A stretch of 40,811 nucleotides of DNA from an uncultured Enhydrobacter sp. (GTDB lineage: Bacteria > Pseudomonadota > Gammaproteobacteria > Pseudomonadales > Moraxellaceae), in contig CAMIOS010000020.1 in assembly GCA_946222995.1 (NCBI GenBank), positions 1 through 40,811 of the forward strand, read 5' to 3'. Both the position numbers and the translations under genes were made by a program. Shown one piece after another: positions 16,457-24,732 of this stretch (position 1 is its first letter; the number at the start of each line of letters is the position of its first letter). The notes beneath the pieces were generated by a model, which was not told where the DNA came from, did not search any database, and saw only the letters and a program-made list of their open reading frames with translations.

Positions 16457-17595
16457 CACGCATCCCCCTGTTGTGGTGAGGGCAATATGCGGCTTTGGTG
16501 GCGATAGCGAATGCGGTGTACCACACGGCTTTGCCAATTGAGATATAAAGAAAACACCATCATCCCAACAATTAGCCATAAATAGGCCATTTCACCCACC
16601 TTATGTTTTTGTACCGCTGTTTTAAGCGAAATAATGGCAATCGCACAACTGACAAATATTAAAATAGACGGCAACAACCGTAACCACCGCCCTTGACGGG
16701 GGCGAACTTGCGCAAGTGGTGTGGCAAGCATGGCAGCAATGATAATCAGCCACGGAATACTAAAACGATAGCCCAATTCGGCACGCGCTTCGGGTTTTTG
16801 TAAATTATGAAACAATTTGGCAGTGGGTTGGGTTTCAATATTCTCTTCAGTGACTTTTTCGGTTTCGGGTTTTTTAAGAGTGATGCGGTAGCTATCAAAG
16901 CCCGCTTGGTTGTACACTTGGCTATTGGCGGTCAGTTCATACCGCCGTCCTTGAAATAAATCTAAACGAGTCATCGGATCGTCTTCGCTTGTTGGCACTT
17001 GTACCGCTCGCTGGGCGGTGATGACAACGCTTTTATGAGTGTCTTTACCACTTCTATCGGTGATTTGTTGGATAACATACAGGTTTTTTAGTTCCCGTTT
17101 TTCTTTATCAAAACTTTCCACATACAAATGATAGTCACCACTACTAATAAAGGTTTGGGGTTTGATTAAATCTAGCGCACTGCTCAATGCTTGGGCTTGC
17201 CATACTTTTTCGCTATGACTGACCCCCCACGGTTTTGCCCACAGACTAATCCCCCCTTCAAGTACAAATAACCCAACAATCAAGGGTATCAACAAGCGGG
17301 TTAATTTGCCACGGCTTAGCCCACTTGAGAATAACACACTCATTTCTTGGTCAACGTACATGCGTCCAAGTACTAACATCAAGGCCGCAAAAAATGATAA
17401 AGGCAGAATTAATTCCAAAAAAGTCGGCAAATTATAGCCAATGATTGAGAATAACAGACCGACATCCAATCTGCCTTCTGCCGCAATGCCAAAATAGCGT
17501 ATTAACCGCCCACCGAGCATCAATACCATTAAAAAAAACAGCACAATGGCGGTATTACTAGCCACTTGTTGGGTCATGTAGCGTCTTAAAATCAC
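16456..17595 (-). CDS. lptF: LPS export ABC transporter permease LptF
   Basis: Partner permease of LptG. The 379 residues have three N-terminal helices, a jellyroll domain (about 130-265) and three C-terminal helices starting near SIPWLIIIAAML. I chose GTG 17595 because the product then begins with the family pattern of E. coli LptF (xILRRYMTQQV), and GGGA lies seven to eight bases upstream. A TTG at 17631 would add 12 residues and an ATG at 17577 would shorten it by six. It is divergent from pepA, a very common arrangement in gammaproteobacteria. Confidence 0.93.
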   Translation of the reverse strand: MILRRYMTQQVASNTAIVLFFLMVLMLGGRLIRYFGIAAEGRLDVGLLFSIIGYNLPTFLELILPLSFFAALMLVLGRMYVDQEMSVLFSSGLSRGKLTRLLIPLIVGLFVLEGGISLWAKPWGVSHSEKVWQAQALSSALDLIKPQTFISSGDYHLYVESFDKEKRELKNLYVIQQITDRSGKDTHKSVVITAQRAVQVPTSEDDPMTRLDLFQGRRYELTANSQVYNQAGFDSYRITLKKPETEKVTEENIETQPTAKLFHNLQKPEARAELGYRFSIPWLIIIAAMLATPLAQVRPRQGRWLRLLPSILIFVSCAIAIISLKTAVQKHKVGEMAYLWLIVGMMVFSLYLNWQSRVVHRIRYRHQSRILPSPQQGDA

Positions 17596-17811
17596 AAAGT
17601 TTGTCCCAAAATTGATGGTGAATTGAATCAAGCTATTTTAGGGTATGTCAGATCAAATAAAACTTTAAATTGTAAGAATCCGTAACCAAAATAGCAACTG
17701 CTTTTATCAGCCCCTTAAAAATTGCGCAACTTGGCATGCAAGCGTGAGAAACGTTGCCCAAATGTGCTAAACTGAGCATCATTTTATAAACGCTCACAAA
17801 AGGATAATACC
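17596..17811. promoter_or_regulatory. divergent lptF/pepA promoter region
   Basis: This 216-base gap serves both directions. On the plus strand an extended -10, TGCTAAACT (box 17768-17773), lies about 40 bases before pepA with no clear -35. I could not place the lptF promoter. Confidence 0.35.
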
Positions 17812-19362
17812 ATGTCAGCCAATCTTCCGTTTACCATTACCTTGTTAAACACCCTGTCAAATTCAGCAGTAAAACCCCAATCAGCCCCCAAAAAATCTGC
17901 CAAAACCCAAGTCAATATCTGCCAAGTGGTGCTTGTTGATGACCAAGCCAACACTTTCGTGGCTCAACAAGATCTGCGTAACCAAGCCGAAAATTTATCC
18001 CGTGTCAGTCGCTTTAACGGTAAAGTCGCTCAAACCACCGTCGACCATCAAAACGGTTTAGTACTGGTTGGTATCGGCAAGCCAAATGAGCTTAACGGTA
18101 CCACCATTCAAAAAATCGCCAAAGCTATCTATCAAAATCTAAGTGGTTGGTGTGCTATCGCTGCCTTACACCTTGCCGATAGCCTCGACCCAACACAATT
18201 TGGACAACTGGTGCTTGCCTTATATAACCAAAGCTATACCTTTGATAAATATAAAAGCAAACCATCCGATAGCCCTGTACTTACTCAGCTACAACTGGTC
18301 ATCCCCGAGCGTCTATTACAAGAATATAACGCAAGCGACTTTCAAACCATGCTTGATTTTCAAACCGCTGTGTTTCAAGGACAATGCTTAGCGCGCGACC
18401 TTGCCAATGAGCCACCAAATGTGTGTTTCCCTGCCTATCTTGCCGAGCAAGCCCATGCCTTAGCCAATGCTTATCCCGATCTATTGACGGTCAAAGTCAT
18501 TGGCGAAAAAGAGATGGCAAAACTGGGAATGAACTGCTTTTTGGCAGTGAGTCGTGGCTCAGAAAAAGAAGGACAGTTAGTGCTACTAGAATACAATGGC
18601 ACCGATCAAAAGTCGGTCAAAAAAGGCAAAAAATCTTCGCTCGACAATCCGATTGTTATGGTAGGTAAAGGCATCACCTTTGACACAGGCGGCATCTCGC
18701 TTAAGCCTGGGGCAGGCATGGGTGAGATGAAATTTGATATGGGCGGCGCTGCCGCGGTGCTAGGTATGGTCAAAGCCTTGTGCGAGGCTCGATTACCCTT
18801 ACAAGTGGTTGGGGCATTGGCGTGTGCCGAAAATATGCCCTCAGGACGAGCCAGCCGCCCCGGTGACATTGTCACCGCGCTGAATGGCAAAACTGTAGAA
18901 ATTCTTAATACTGATGCCGAAGGGCGGTTGGTGCTATGTGATACGCTGGTCTATATTCAGCGCTATCAGCCCAGCGTGATTATCGACATGGCAACGCTAA
19001 CAGGCGCATGTGTGGTCGCCTTGGGGAATGTACGAACTGGCATGTTTAGCAACAATGAAGATGTGATTTTTGATTTAGAAGCCGCCAGTGAGATCGCTTA
19101 TGACCGTGTTTGGCATATGCCTTTAGATGATGATTACCAAGAGCAGCTTAATTCCAACATGGCAGATATGCAAAATATCGGCGGCGCACCTGCAGGGGCG
19201 GTAACAGCGGCTTGCTTCTTATCTCGCTTTGTTGAGGATATCCCTTGGGCGCACCTTGATATCGCAGGCACCGCTTGGCATGCAGGCAAAGAGCCCAATG
19301 CCACAGGTCGCCCTGTGCCGTTATTAATGCACTATCTACAACGTCAAGCTGACCAAGCCTAA
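17812..19362 (+). CDS. pepA: leucyl aminopeptidase PepA
   Basis: Cytosolic M17 metallo-aminopeptidase that removes N-terminal residues from peptides; in E. coli it also binds DNA in cer/Xer recombination. The 516 residues comprise a variable N-domain (1-190) and the catalytic domain. Two-metal site residues are visible: Lys286 and Asp291 in VGKGITFDTGG, then Asp368 and Glu370 in NTDAEGRLVL, with catalytic Arg372. AAAGGA precedes ATG 17812. It is followed after 45 bases by holC, the same order as in E. coli. Confidence 0.96.
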   Translation: MSANLPFTITLLNTLSNSAVKPQSAPKKSAKTQVNICQVVLVDDQANTFVAQQDLRNQAENLSRVSRFNGKVAQTTVDHQNGLVLVGIGKPNELNGTTIQKIAKAIYQNLSGWCAIAALHLADSLDPTQFGQLVLALYNQSYTFDKYKSKPSDSPVLTQLQLVIPERLLQEYNASDFQTMLDFQTAVFQGQCLARDLANEPPNVCFPAYLAEQAHALANAYPDLLTVKVIGEKEMAKLGMNCFLAVSRGSEKEGQLVLLEYNGTDQKSVKKGKKSSLDNPIVMVGKGITFDTGGISLKPGAGMGEMKFDMGGAAAVLGMVKALCEARLPLQVVGALACAENMPSGRASRPGDIVTALNGKTVEILNTDAEGRLVLCDTLVYIQRYQPSVIIDMATLTGACVVALGNVRTGMFSNNEDVIFDLEAASEIAYDRVWHMPLDDDYQEQLNSNMADMQNIGGAPAGAVTAACFLSRFVEDIPWAHLDIAGTAWHAGKEPNATGRPVPLLMHYLQRQADQA

Positions 19363-19407
19363 CCCAAAGACTAGGGTTTGACTTGGTATTCAACCTGGAA
19401 TTAGGCA

Positions 19408-19872
19408 ATGACCACCATCAATTTTTACATTTTATCTGCGCAAAAAAAGCTGATACCATTTGTGTGTCAGCTTACCCAAACCGTGCTACAAAAGAGCAAT
19501 GACGGTTTATTGATTCTTGCCCCCACTGCGCTAATTGAGCCCCTTGATGATATGTTATGGTCATTTGAAAGCACGGCTTTTATTCCACATGGCATTATCA
19601 CCGCCGAGCAGTCCGCCACGTTTGCTAAGACGCGCTTTAACCCTTTACAAGCAATTTTGACCAACCAACCGCAACTCACAGACGACTTTACAGGCTTGGT
19701 GATGAATCTGACCAATGAGCCGTTGTTATCGTTAATTGAAAAACATACCATCAGTAAATTGTTGGAAATTATTGCCCATGATGAATTAAGCGTGCTTCAT
19801 GGTCGCCAAAAATTCCGTACTTACCGTGACATGCCGATATCGCCTGCTATCCAGACCTTTCATATTACATAA
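19408..19872 (+). CDS. holC: DNA polymerase III chi subunit
   Basis: Accessory clamp-loader subunit that links polymerase III to single-stranded-DNA-binding protein. The 154 residues show the HolC pattern: N-terminal FYIL, LILAPT, the LDDMLWSFESTAFIPHGI segment that holds the LDxxLW and FxPH elements, and later TDDFTGLVMNLTNEP. Position directly after pepA matches E. coli and supports the weak sequence similarity. A modest GGA lies before the ATG. Confidence 0.87.
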   Translation: MTTINFYILSAQKKLIPFVCQLTQTVLQKSNDGLLILAPTALIEPLDDMLWSFESTAFIPHGIITAEQSATFAKTRFNPLQAILTNQPQLTDDFTGLVMNLTNEPLLSLIEKHTISKLLEIIAHDELSVLHGRQKFRTYRDMPISPAIQTFHIT

Positions 19873-20076
19873 CGTTATCAAATCCAATTAACGAATTCCC
19901 TCTTATAGTTAGCTAATCAGTAAATTTTTTTTATAATTTAATTAAAAAATGTTACTATATCCCGCCAAATTATCAGCCTAGCTGAGTATAATCTGCTGTT
20001 TTTAAAAAAATAGCCTAGCTAGTATGGGTATTGAAGTAGATTAAAGACAATTTTTACAAAATACATTGAGGTATAT
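19873..20076. other. AT-rich gap before sstT
   Basis: No gene is seen. The stretch holds two copies of the ten-base core GCCTAGCT (near 19975 and 20013) and TTTTTTTATAATTTAATT, a possible promoter with TATAAT at about 19931. A GAGG ribosome site precedes sstT at 20077. Confidence 0.4.
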
Positions 20077-21312
20077 ATGCAGGGAATAGTAAAGGCTTAT
20101 CAACGCGTGGGTTTAGTGCCGCTCATTATCATTGGTCTTTTATCGGGTATTTTAATCGGTAGTCTGGCCAACCCGACCATTATTGGTGGTTTACCCATGA
20201 GTATTGCTCAGACCATTTCGATTTTGGGTGCATTATTTGTCGGGGCGTTAAAGGCAATTGCACCGCTGTTGGTGTTTATTTTAATCATCGCAGCCATTAG
20301 TCAACACAAATCTGGCACACAAGTTAATGTGCGTCCGACATTGGTATTATACATGGTCGGGACATTTTTGGCGGCATTGACGGCGGTCGTCGCAAGCTTT
20401 GCATTTCCAACCGAATTGGTGCTAAAAGCAGGTGAAGTCAGCCAAACCCCGCCATCATCGTTGGCAGAAGTGATCAAAGTATTACTCACCAATATGGTAG
20501 AAAACCCTATCAAAGCGATGGTCAATGCCAATTACATGGGGGTGCTATCCTGGGCGGCGATTTTGGGCTTTGCGTTGCGTCATGCCTCGGATACCACTAA
20601 GCTGATGATTAATGAATTGGCAGATGCCATTTAAAGCGTGGTAAAATGGGTCATTTGGTTTGCCCCGTTTGGAGTATTTGGTCTGGTGACCCAAACCATT
20701 GCTGAGACAGGCTTGGGGGTGCTGCTTGGGTATGCCCGTTTACTTGCAGTATTGGTCGGCTCTATGGCGTTTATTGCCTTGGTAGTTAACCCATTGATTG
20801 TTTTTGTTAAAACTCGCAAAAACCCCTACCCATTGGTCTTTACCTGTCTTAAAGAAAGTGGAATCACTGCCTTCTTTACTCGTAGCTCGGCAGCGAATAT
20901 TCCAGTTAATCTCAACCTTGCCAAAAAATTGGGACTGCATGAAGACACCTATTCGATTACTATCCCGCTTGGGGCAACCATTAATATGGCGGGGGCAGCC
21001 ATTACTATCAATGTCATGACCTTGGCAGCAGCGCATACCTTAGGGATTCATGTAGACTTTGGCTCTGCATTGTTGCTGTCTATCGTCGCGACATTAGCCG
21101 CAGCCGGGGCGTCGGGCGTTGCAGGGGGATCGTTATTGTTAATCCCATTGGCATGTAGTTTCTTTAATATCCCTGATACCATTGCAATGCAAGTGGTTGC
21201 CATTGGCTTTATCATTGGGGTTATTCAAGATTCAGTCGAAACTGCATTAAACTCATCAACCGATGTGTTATTTACGGCCGCAGCTGACCCACAATATGCC
21301 TATAAAGGCTAA
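20077..21312 (+). pseudogene. sstT: serine/threonine:sodium symporter SstT, interrupted by an in-frame TAA
   Basis: Dicarboxylate/amino-acid:cation symporter family protein that imports serine and threonine with sodium. Both halves align end to end with E. coli SstT: the first (185 codons) to NELADAI, the second from SVVKWVIWFAPFG through the TRSSAANIPVN hairpin region, the GATINMAGAAI motif, and QDSVETALNSSTDVLFTAA near the end. The two halves are in the same frame, separated only by TAA at 20632-20634, where E. coli has a threonine. Total length is 411 codons, the full family length. A one-base change from TCA or similar would restore the frame. It may be a true nonsense mutation, a sequencing error, or be rescued by re-initiation at GTG 20638; the first half alone would lack the substrate site. 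Confidence 0.85.
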
Positions 21313-21340
21313 TTAAACAAACTAATAAAAGCGCAAATAC

Positions 21341-21367
21341 AAAAAGCGAGAGCATATCTCGCTTTTT
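21341..21367. terminator. strong bidirectional terminator after sstT
   Basis: An 11-base perfect stem AAAAAGCGAGA/TCTCGCTTTTT has a five-base loop, with A and T tracts on both flanks. It can end sstT rightward and the secreted-protein gene leftward. Confidence 0.88.
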
Positions 21368-21402
21368 GATTATGGTAATGGGGTAATAAGTTCGCTATTT
21401 TA

Positions 21403-21729
21403 TTATTGAGCCACTGATGCCATTGGACTAGCTGTAGTATTAGTGGTTGCAGGCGCCGTAGTAGATACCGCTTGTCCATTAACTGAGCGACTTTCGTTAA
21501 CTTTTACATCTGCTGGGATATCCATATTGACTTCGGAATTAGCAGATTTTGTTTTTGCCGTCGATTTTTTAGTGGTTGCAGCTTTTTTAGTGCTAGCTTT
21601 ATGTTTGGTAGCTGCTTTGGTTGAGACATGTTTTGTGCTAATGGGTTTTTTTGCTACGGCCGCTTGTGCAGTCGTCATTAATGCCACAGAAGCCAATAAT
21701 GTTGCGAATAAAGTGCTGATACGTTTCAT
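21403..21729 (-). CDS. small secreted Lys/Thr/Ala-rich protein, paralog A
   Basis: The 108-residue product starts with a Sec signal peptide (MKRISTLFATLLASVALM, cut after AQA near residue 23). The mature region is rich in Lys, Thr and Ala with repeats such as ASTKKAATTKKST, strongly basic and likely unfolded. It then has a compact core SEVNMDIPADVKVNESRS and a short Thr/Ala/Pro tail. AGAGGA precedes the ATG. The core and the whole layout recur in the next gene (21994-22479). The basic stretch recalls histone-H1-like AlgP proteins, but those are cytoplasmic. Function is unknown; a periplasmic polyanion- or envelope-binding role would be inference. Confidence 0.75.
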   Translation of the reverse strand: MKRISTLFATLLASVALMTTAQAAVAKKPISTKHVSTKAATKHKASTKKAATTKKSTAKTKSANSEVNMDIPADVKVNESRSVNGQAVSTTAPATTNTTASPMASVAQ

Positions 21730-21935
21730 AAAATGTTCCTCTTAATATATGTTATTTAATGATAATGTTATGTATTTTGGTTATTGATATTTTAATAACC
21801 TAACATACCTAACCTTATCTTTGGTTACCATATGTTATAACTATTTATAAAACAACTATCGCACTCTTAGCAATAAATTTACAGATATATTTTGTTAAAA
21901 TATCTCTAATTTGTAAATAAATTGTAAAGAAACAC

Positions 21936-21966
21936 AAAAATGCTTAAACCGTTAGGCTTAAGCATT
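21936..21966 (-). terminator. terminator of paralog B
   Basis: A stem AATGCTTAA/TTAAGCATT (21939-21947 with 21958-21966), extended inward by two G-C pairs after one mismatch, is followed on the minus strand by TTTTTGTG. It lies about 30 bases beyond the stop of paralog B and separates it from paralog A. Confidence 0.65.
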
Positions 21967-21993
21967 GGTACATTTAAGTAAGGATATTATCAA

Positions 21994-22479
21994 TTACTGG
22001 GCAGATACAACTGGTACAGTAACCGGTGTAGTCGTTACCGCAACAGGCACAGTTGTTGTGACAGTACGTTTTGCTGTGTTACGGTCAACGGGTTGTACTT
22101 GAGTAACTTGAGTCGCTGGTGCAGTTTGAACCACACGGGTCACAGGTACTGTCACTGAAGTCGGGGCTACACGATCAGGCGTGGTATCATAAGGTAATGC
22201 GGTTTTATTTCTACTTTCATTGATACGTAGGTCTGCGGGGGTGTTTGGATTTACTTCACCACTTGTGTTTGATCTGTGCGTGGCTTTATTCGCCACTTTT
22301 TTAGTAGTGGCTTTATTAGTTTTCGCTTTTTTAGTCGTTTTTTTAGCGACTGGCTGACAAGTGACGGTTTTACTTGATTTAGCTTTATAAGTTTTTGCTT
22401 TACTGGTAGCGGCTTGGGCAGAAGTAGCAAGACCAAGGCTAATAACCAATGCTGTCAAAGTAACGCTTAATTTTTTCAT
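21994..22479 (-). CDS. small secreted Lys/Thr-rich protein, paralog B
   Basis: The 161-residue product has a signal peptide (MKKLSVTLTALVISLGLA, cut after AQA near residue 23), a basic Lys/Thr/Ala-rich region of about 45 residues with one Cys (TCQP), then the core GEVNPNTPADLRINESRN shared with paralog A (identical at E, V, N, P, A, D, N, E, S, R). A Thr/Val/Pro-rich tail of about 75 residues follows, longer than in A. AGAGGA lies before the ATG. It has its own terminator and a 235-base upstream gap, so A and B are probably separate transcripts from a gene duplication. I do not recognise a named family. Confidence 0.75.
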   Translation of the reverse strand: MKKLSVTLTALVISLGLATSAQAATSKAKTYKAKSSKTVTCQPVAKKTTKKAKTNKATTKKVANKATHRSNTSGEVNPNTPADLRINESRNKTALPYDTTPDRVAPTSVTVPVTRVVQTAPATQVTQVQPVDRNTAKRTVTTTVPVAVTTTPVTVPVVSAQ

Positions 22480-22714
22480 TTTAAATTCCTCTTTAAAAAA
22501 TAAACTTTTTTGATTAAATTTTTATCACTAGTCGGTCGATAGTTATAAGTACCTATCAGAATAATATAAGTTCTTATAATGCTAAGCCATACTAATATAA
22601 TACGCGATATGCCCGTTTTTGTCTGTCACAGATATTAGTAATAACGTTATCTTAGGTAATTTTGATAAAATTATTGCCTTGTTTTGTAATCTCATTCATG
22701 CCTTTAATCATTTG
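22480..22714. other. AT-rich gap upstream of paralog B
   Basis: No gene seen. It must hold the leftward promoter of paralog B. A short palindrome, ATAAG-TT-CTTAT, lies near 22568-22579, and GATAG/CTATC arms lie near 22540. No assignment can be made. Confidence 0.35.
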
Positions 22715-23725
22715 CTAAGAATGTTCTGATGGTAGCTTAGGTTTGACAGTTTTTTTACGCTGATACGAATAGATTTCATAGCCTAATAACAATAACAAGG
22801 CCACAAAAAAAGGTAAAATATAATAAATGATACGAAAAATCAGTAATACTGCCAAAATTTGGGTGCGGTCAATCTGTGGCAAAGAGGCAATCATAGTGAC
22901 CTCAAACACCCCTAAACCCCCAGGTACATGACTTAAAATACCCACCGCCATTGCTTGAATAAATGCCGAAAAGGTTGCCCAATAACTAATATGTTCAGAT
23001 GGCGGTAATAGTAAATACAATACTAAAGCCACAGTACTTAAATCAAGAATCGAGATAACAATTTGCTGTAACACCACAGGGGCAGGGGGCAAATCAAATC
23101 GCCACCCTCGAATAACCACATGCTTGCCTTGCTTGCCAGCGTATAAAATAATCGCAGTTATCACACTTAGCATCATGATGCCTAAGACTTTTACATAAAA
23201 TACATTTTCAAAAATTCCCCAAGATTTATCTAATTGAGCCAGAAGTTGTACGGTAATCTCAGGGTGTAGGGTCAAAGACAGGCCAATTAAGGTGCTAATA
23301 CCAAAAGTAAACGCCATGGACACAAGCCACACGATATTGGCAATTTCGTTATTACTCAAGCCACGGTAATGATAATGCCGATAGCGAATGCCCGTGGCGG
23401 TCAGCAAATTTGCCCCAATGGTGTGGCTGATGGCATACGCAGTAAACGAGGTCAATGCCACGTTAGCATAACGAATCTGCTTGCCTCGACCCAGATGACG
23501 TAACGCAATAAAATCATACAGTGTCAATGTACCATAGCCAAATGCCACCACCAACACCGCCACAATTAAATGGCTTAGCGGAATTTGGGCAATGGCTGTC
23601 ATGACATCTTCGAGCTTGACCGTTTTGGTCAGACGATACAAGGCTTTGATCGCCAACACAAAAATTAAAACTGCAACACCAGATAATAGGATGTGCCAAA
23701 AATTTTTCAGCCAAGATGCCTTCAT
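22715..23725 (-). CDS. YbhN/UPF0104-type membrane protein (MprF flippase-like domain)
   Basis: Polytopic inner-membrane protein of 336 residues with about eight hydrophobic helices. The family shares its fold with the N-terminal flippase domain of lysylphosphatidylglycerol synthase MprF. Supporting motifs are SHTIGANLLTATGIRYRHY (about 105-123), matching the SxTxG...RxRxY pattern of the family, and SHVPGGLGVFEVTMI (about 265-279), matching the PGGLG-x-E element. There is no synthase domain, so no lipid aminoacylation is implied. It is a single gene, divergent from yqiA. A role in moving a lipid-linked substrate is inference from the family. Confidence 0.75.
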   Translation of the reverse strand: MKASWLKNFWHILLSGVAVLIFVLAIKALYRLTKTVKLEDVMTAIAQIPLSHLIVAVLVVAFGYGTLTLYDFIALRHLGRGKQIRYANVALTSFTAYAISHTIGANLLTATGIRYRHYHYRGLSNNEIANIVWLVSMAFTFGISTLIGLSLTLHPEITVQLLAQLDKSWGIFENVFYVKVLGIMMLSVITAIILYAGKQGKHVVIRGWRFDLPPAPVVLQQIVISILDLSTVALVLYLLLPPSEHISYWATFSAFIQAMAVGILSHVPGGLGVFEVTMIASLPQIDRTQILAVLLIFRIIYYILPFFVALLLLLGYEIYSYQRKKTVKPKLPSEHS

Positions 23726-23994
23726 TGGAGTAACCTAAAATGTTTAATCGTCATATAGTGACCGCGTAATATTAAGTATTTCATCTTCGAGAAAAGATAA
23801 ACTTTTATTTTTTTATTTAATGAAATGGATAATTTATTGCTGTTTCTTGCTTGATGAAATAATACACGACAGCTATTAACGTGTGAACTATATTTAAGAC
23901 CATAGCCACATGGCTATTTTAATAGCGTAATGTTAATATTACCAATAAGCTAATACGAGTGATTCAATTATAAATAAAACAACAGGTTAAAACG
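23726..23994. other. divergent gap between the YbhN-type gene and yqiA
   Basis: A 269-base AT-rich stretch without a gene. It has a small hairpin, ATAGCC-ACAT-GGCTAT (23902-23917), followed by TTT, and a nearby dyad GTAAT/ATTAC (about 23927-23942). These might be regulatory; no promoter stands out. Confidence 0.35.
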
Positions 23995-24684
23995 ATGCAA
24001 ATTGTGTACATCCACGGACTTAACAGCGACCATACCGCCGAAAAAGGCAAACTACTGGACGAATTTTGCCAAAAACACTTTCCGCAAATCCACGTCCATC
24101 GCCCCAACCTCAATCATGCACCCGCCAAAGTGGAACAACTGCTTAAAGACTTAATCGCTAAAGACCCACAGACGGGTTTGGTCGGTAGTTCGCTAGGCGG
24201 TTTTTTTGCCACACTCATGGCAAATGAAACGGGCAAAAAAGCCGTATTGCTTAATCCAAGCATGACCCCCCATGAGAGCCTAAAACGCTTTTTCCCTGAA
24301 GAGGGTGATAACAAAGTGTTTGATGACTTGCCCAATGATTATGAACAAAAGCATATAAAAAGGGCTTGCAAAAAGGTGTTTGATGACTTGCCCAATGATT
24401 ATGTGGCGATGACCACCGATACCGGTTGGGAAATGACCAAGTCCGATATTCTATGGCTAGAAGAACATCACCAAAGCCAAGCCAAACACCCTGAAAATAT
24501 CCTGCTCATTGTCAAAAAAGGCGATGAGTTACTCAATTATCAAGATTCGGTCGATTTTTTTAGTCAAGATGGGCATCAGTCGCATATTATCATCGAAGAT
24601 GGTGGCAATCATCGCATGGATGATTTTGATACCAAGCTTGCTCAAGTAGTGCAATTTTTGTTTGGCTTGCCTTTGACAAAGTAA
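23995..24684 (+). CDS. yqiA: YqiA-family alpha/beta-hydrolase esterase
   Basis: Small cytosolic esterase; the E. coli protein acts on short-chain acyl esters, physiological substrate unknown. The 229 residues show the N-terminal YIHGLNS oxyanion strand, nucleophile Ser66 in GSSLGG, a late GDELL with the acidic residue, and His in DGGNHRM. The gene sits 48 bases before parE, as in E. coli, which supports the call. It is longer than the 193-residue E. coli protein, partly because of an exact 28-base direct repeat (24316-24343 and 24376-24403) that duplicates VFDDLPNDY with a 20-codon period. Whether the duplicated lid region still folds is unknown. Confidence 0.85.
   Translation: MQIVYIHGLNSDHTAEKGKLLDEFCQKHFPQIHVHRPNLNHAPAKVEQLLKDLIAKDPQTGLVGSSLGGFFATLMANETGKKAVLLNPSMTPHESLKRFFPEEGDNKVFDDLPNDYEQKHIKRACKKVFDDLPNDYVAMTTDTGWEMTKSDILWLEEHHQSQAKHPENILLIVKKGDELLNYQDSVDFFSQDGHQSHIIIEDGGNHRMDDFDTKLAQVVQFLFGLPLTK
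24316..24403 (+). repeat. 60-bp-period direct repeat inside yqiA
   Basis: The 28-base sequence beginning GTGTTTGATGACTTGCC occurs at 24316-24343 and again, identically, at 24376-24403. The period is 60 bases, exactly 20 codons, so the frame is kept and VFDDLPNDY is present twice. The 32 bases between copies are not repeated. Confidence 0.92.
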
Positions 24685-24732
24685 TGTTTTGATTTAATTG
24701 AATTTTTATTAAAAAATCGAAGTTAGGAAAAA

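Noticed and set aside
16457..16579. 41-codon N-terminal extension of lptG
   Set aside because: It lies inside lptF in another frame; the family start is the ATG overlapping the lptF stop.
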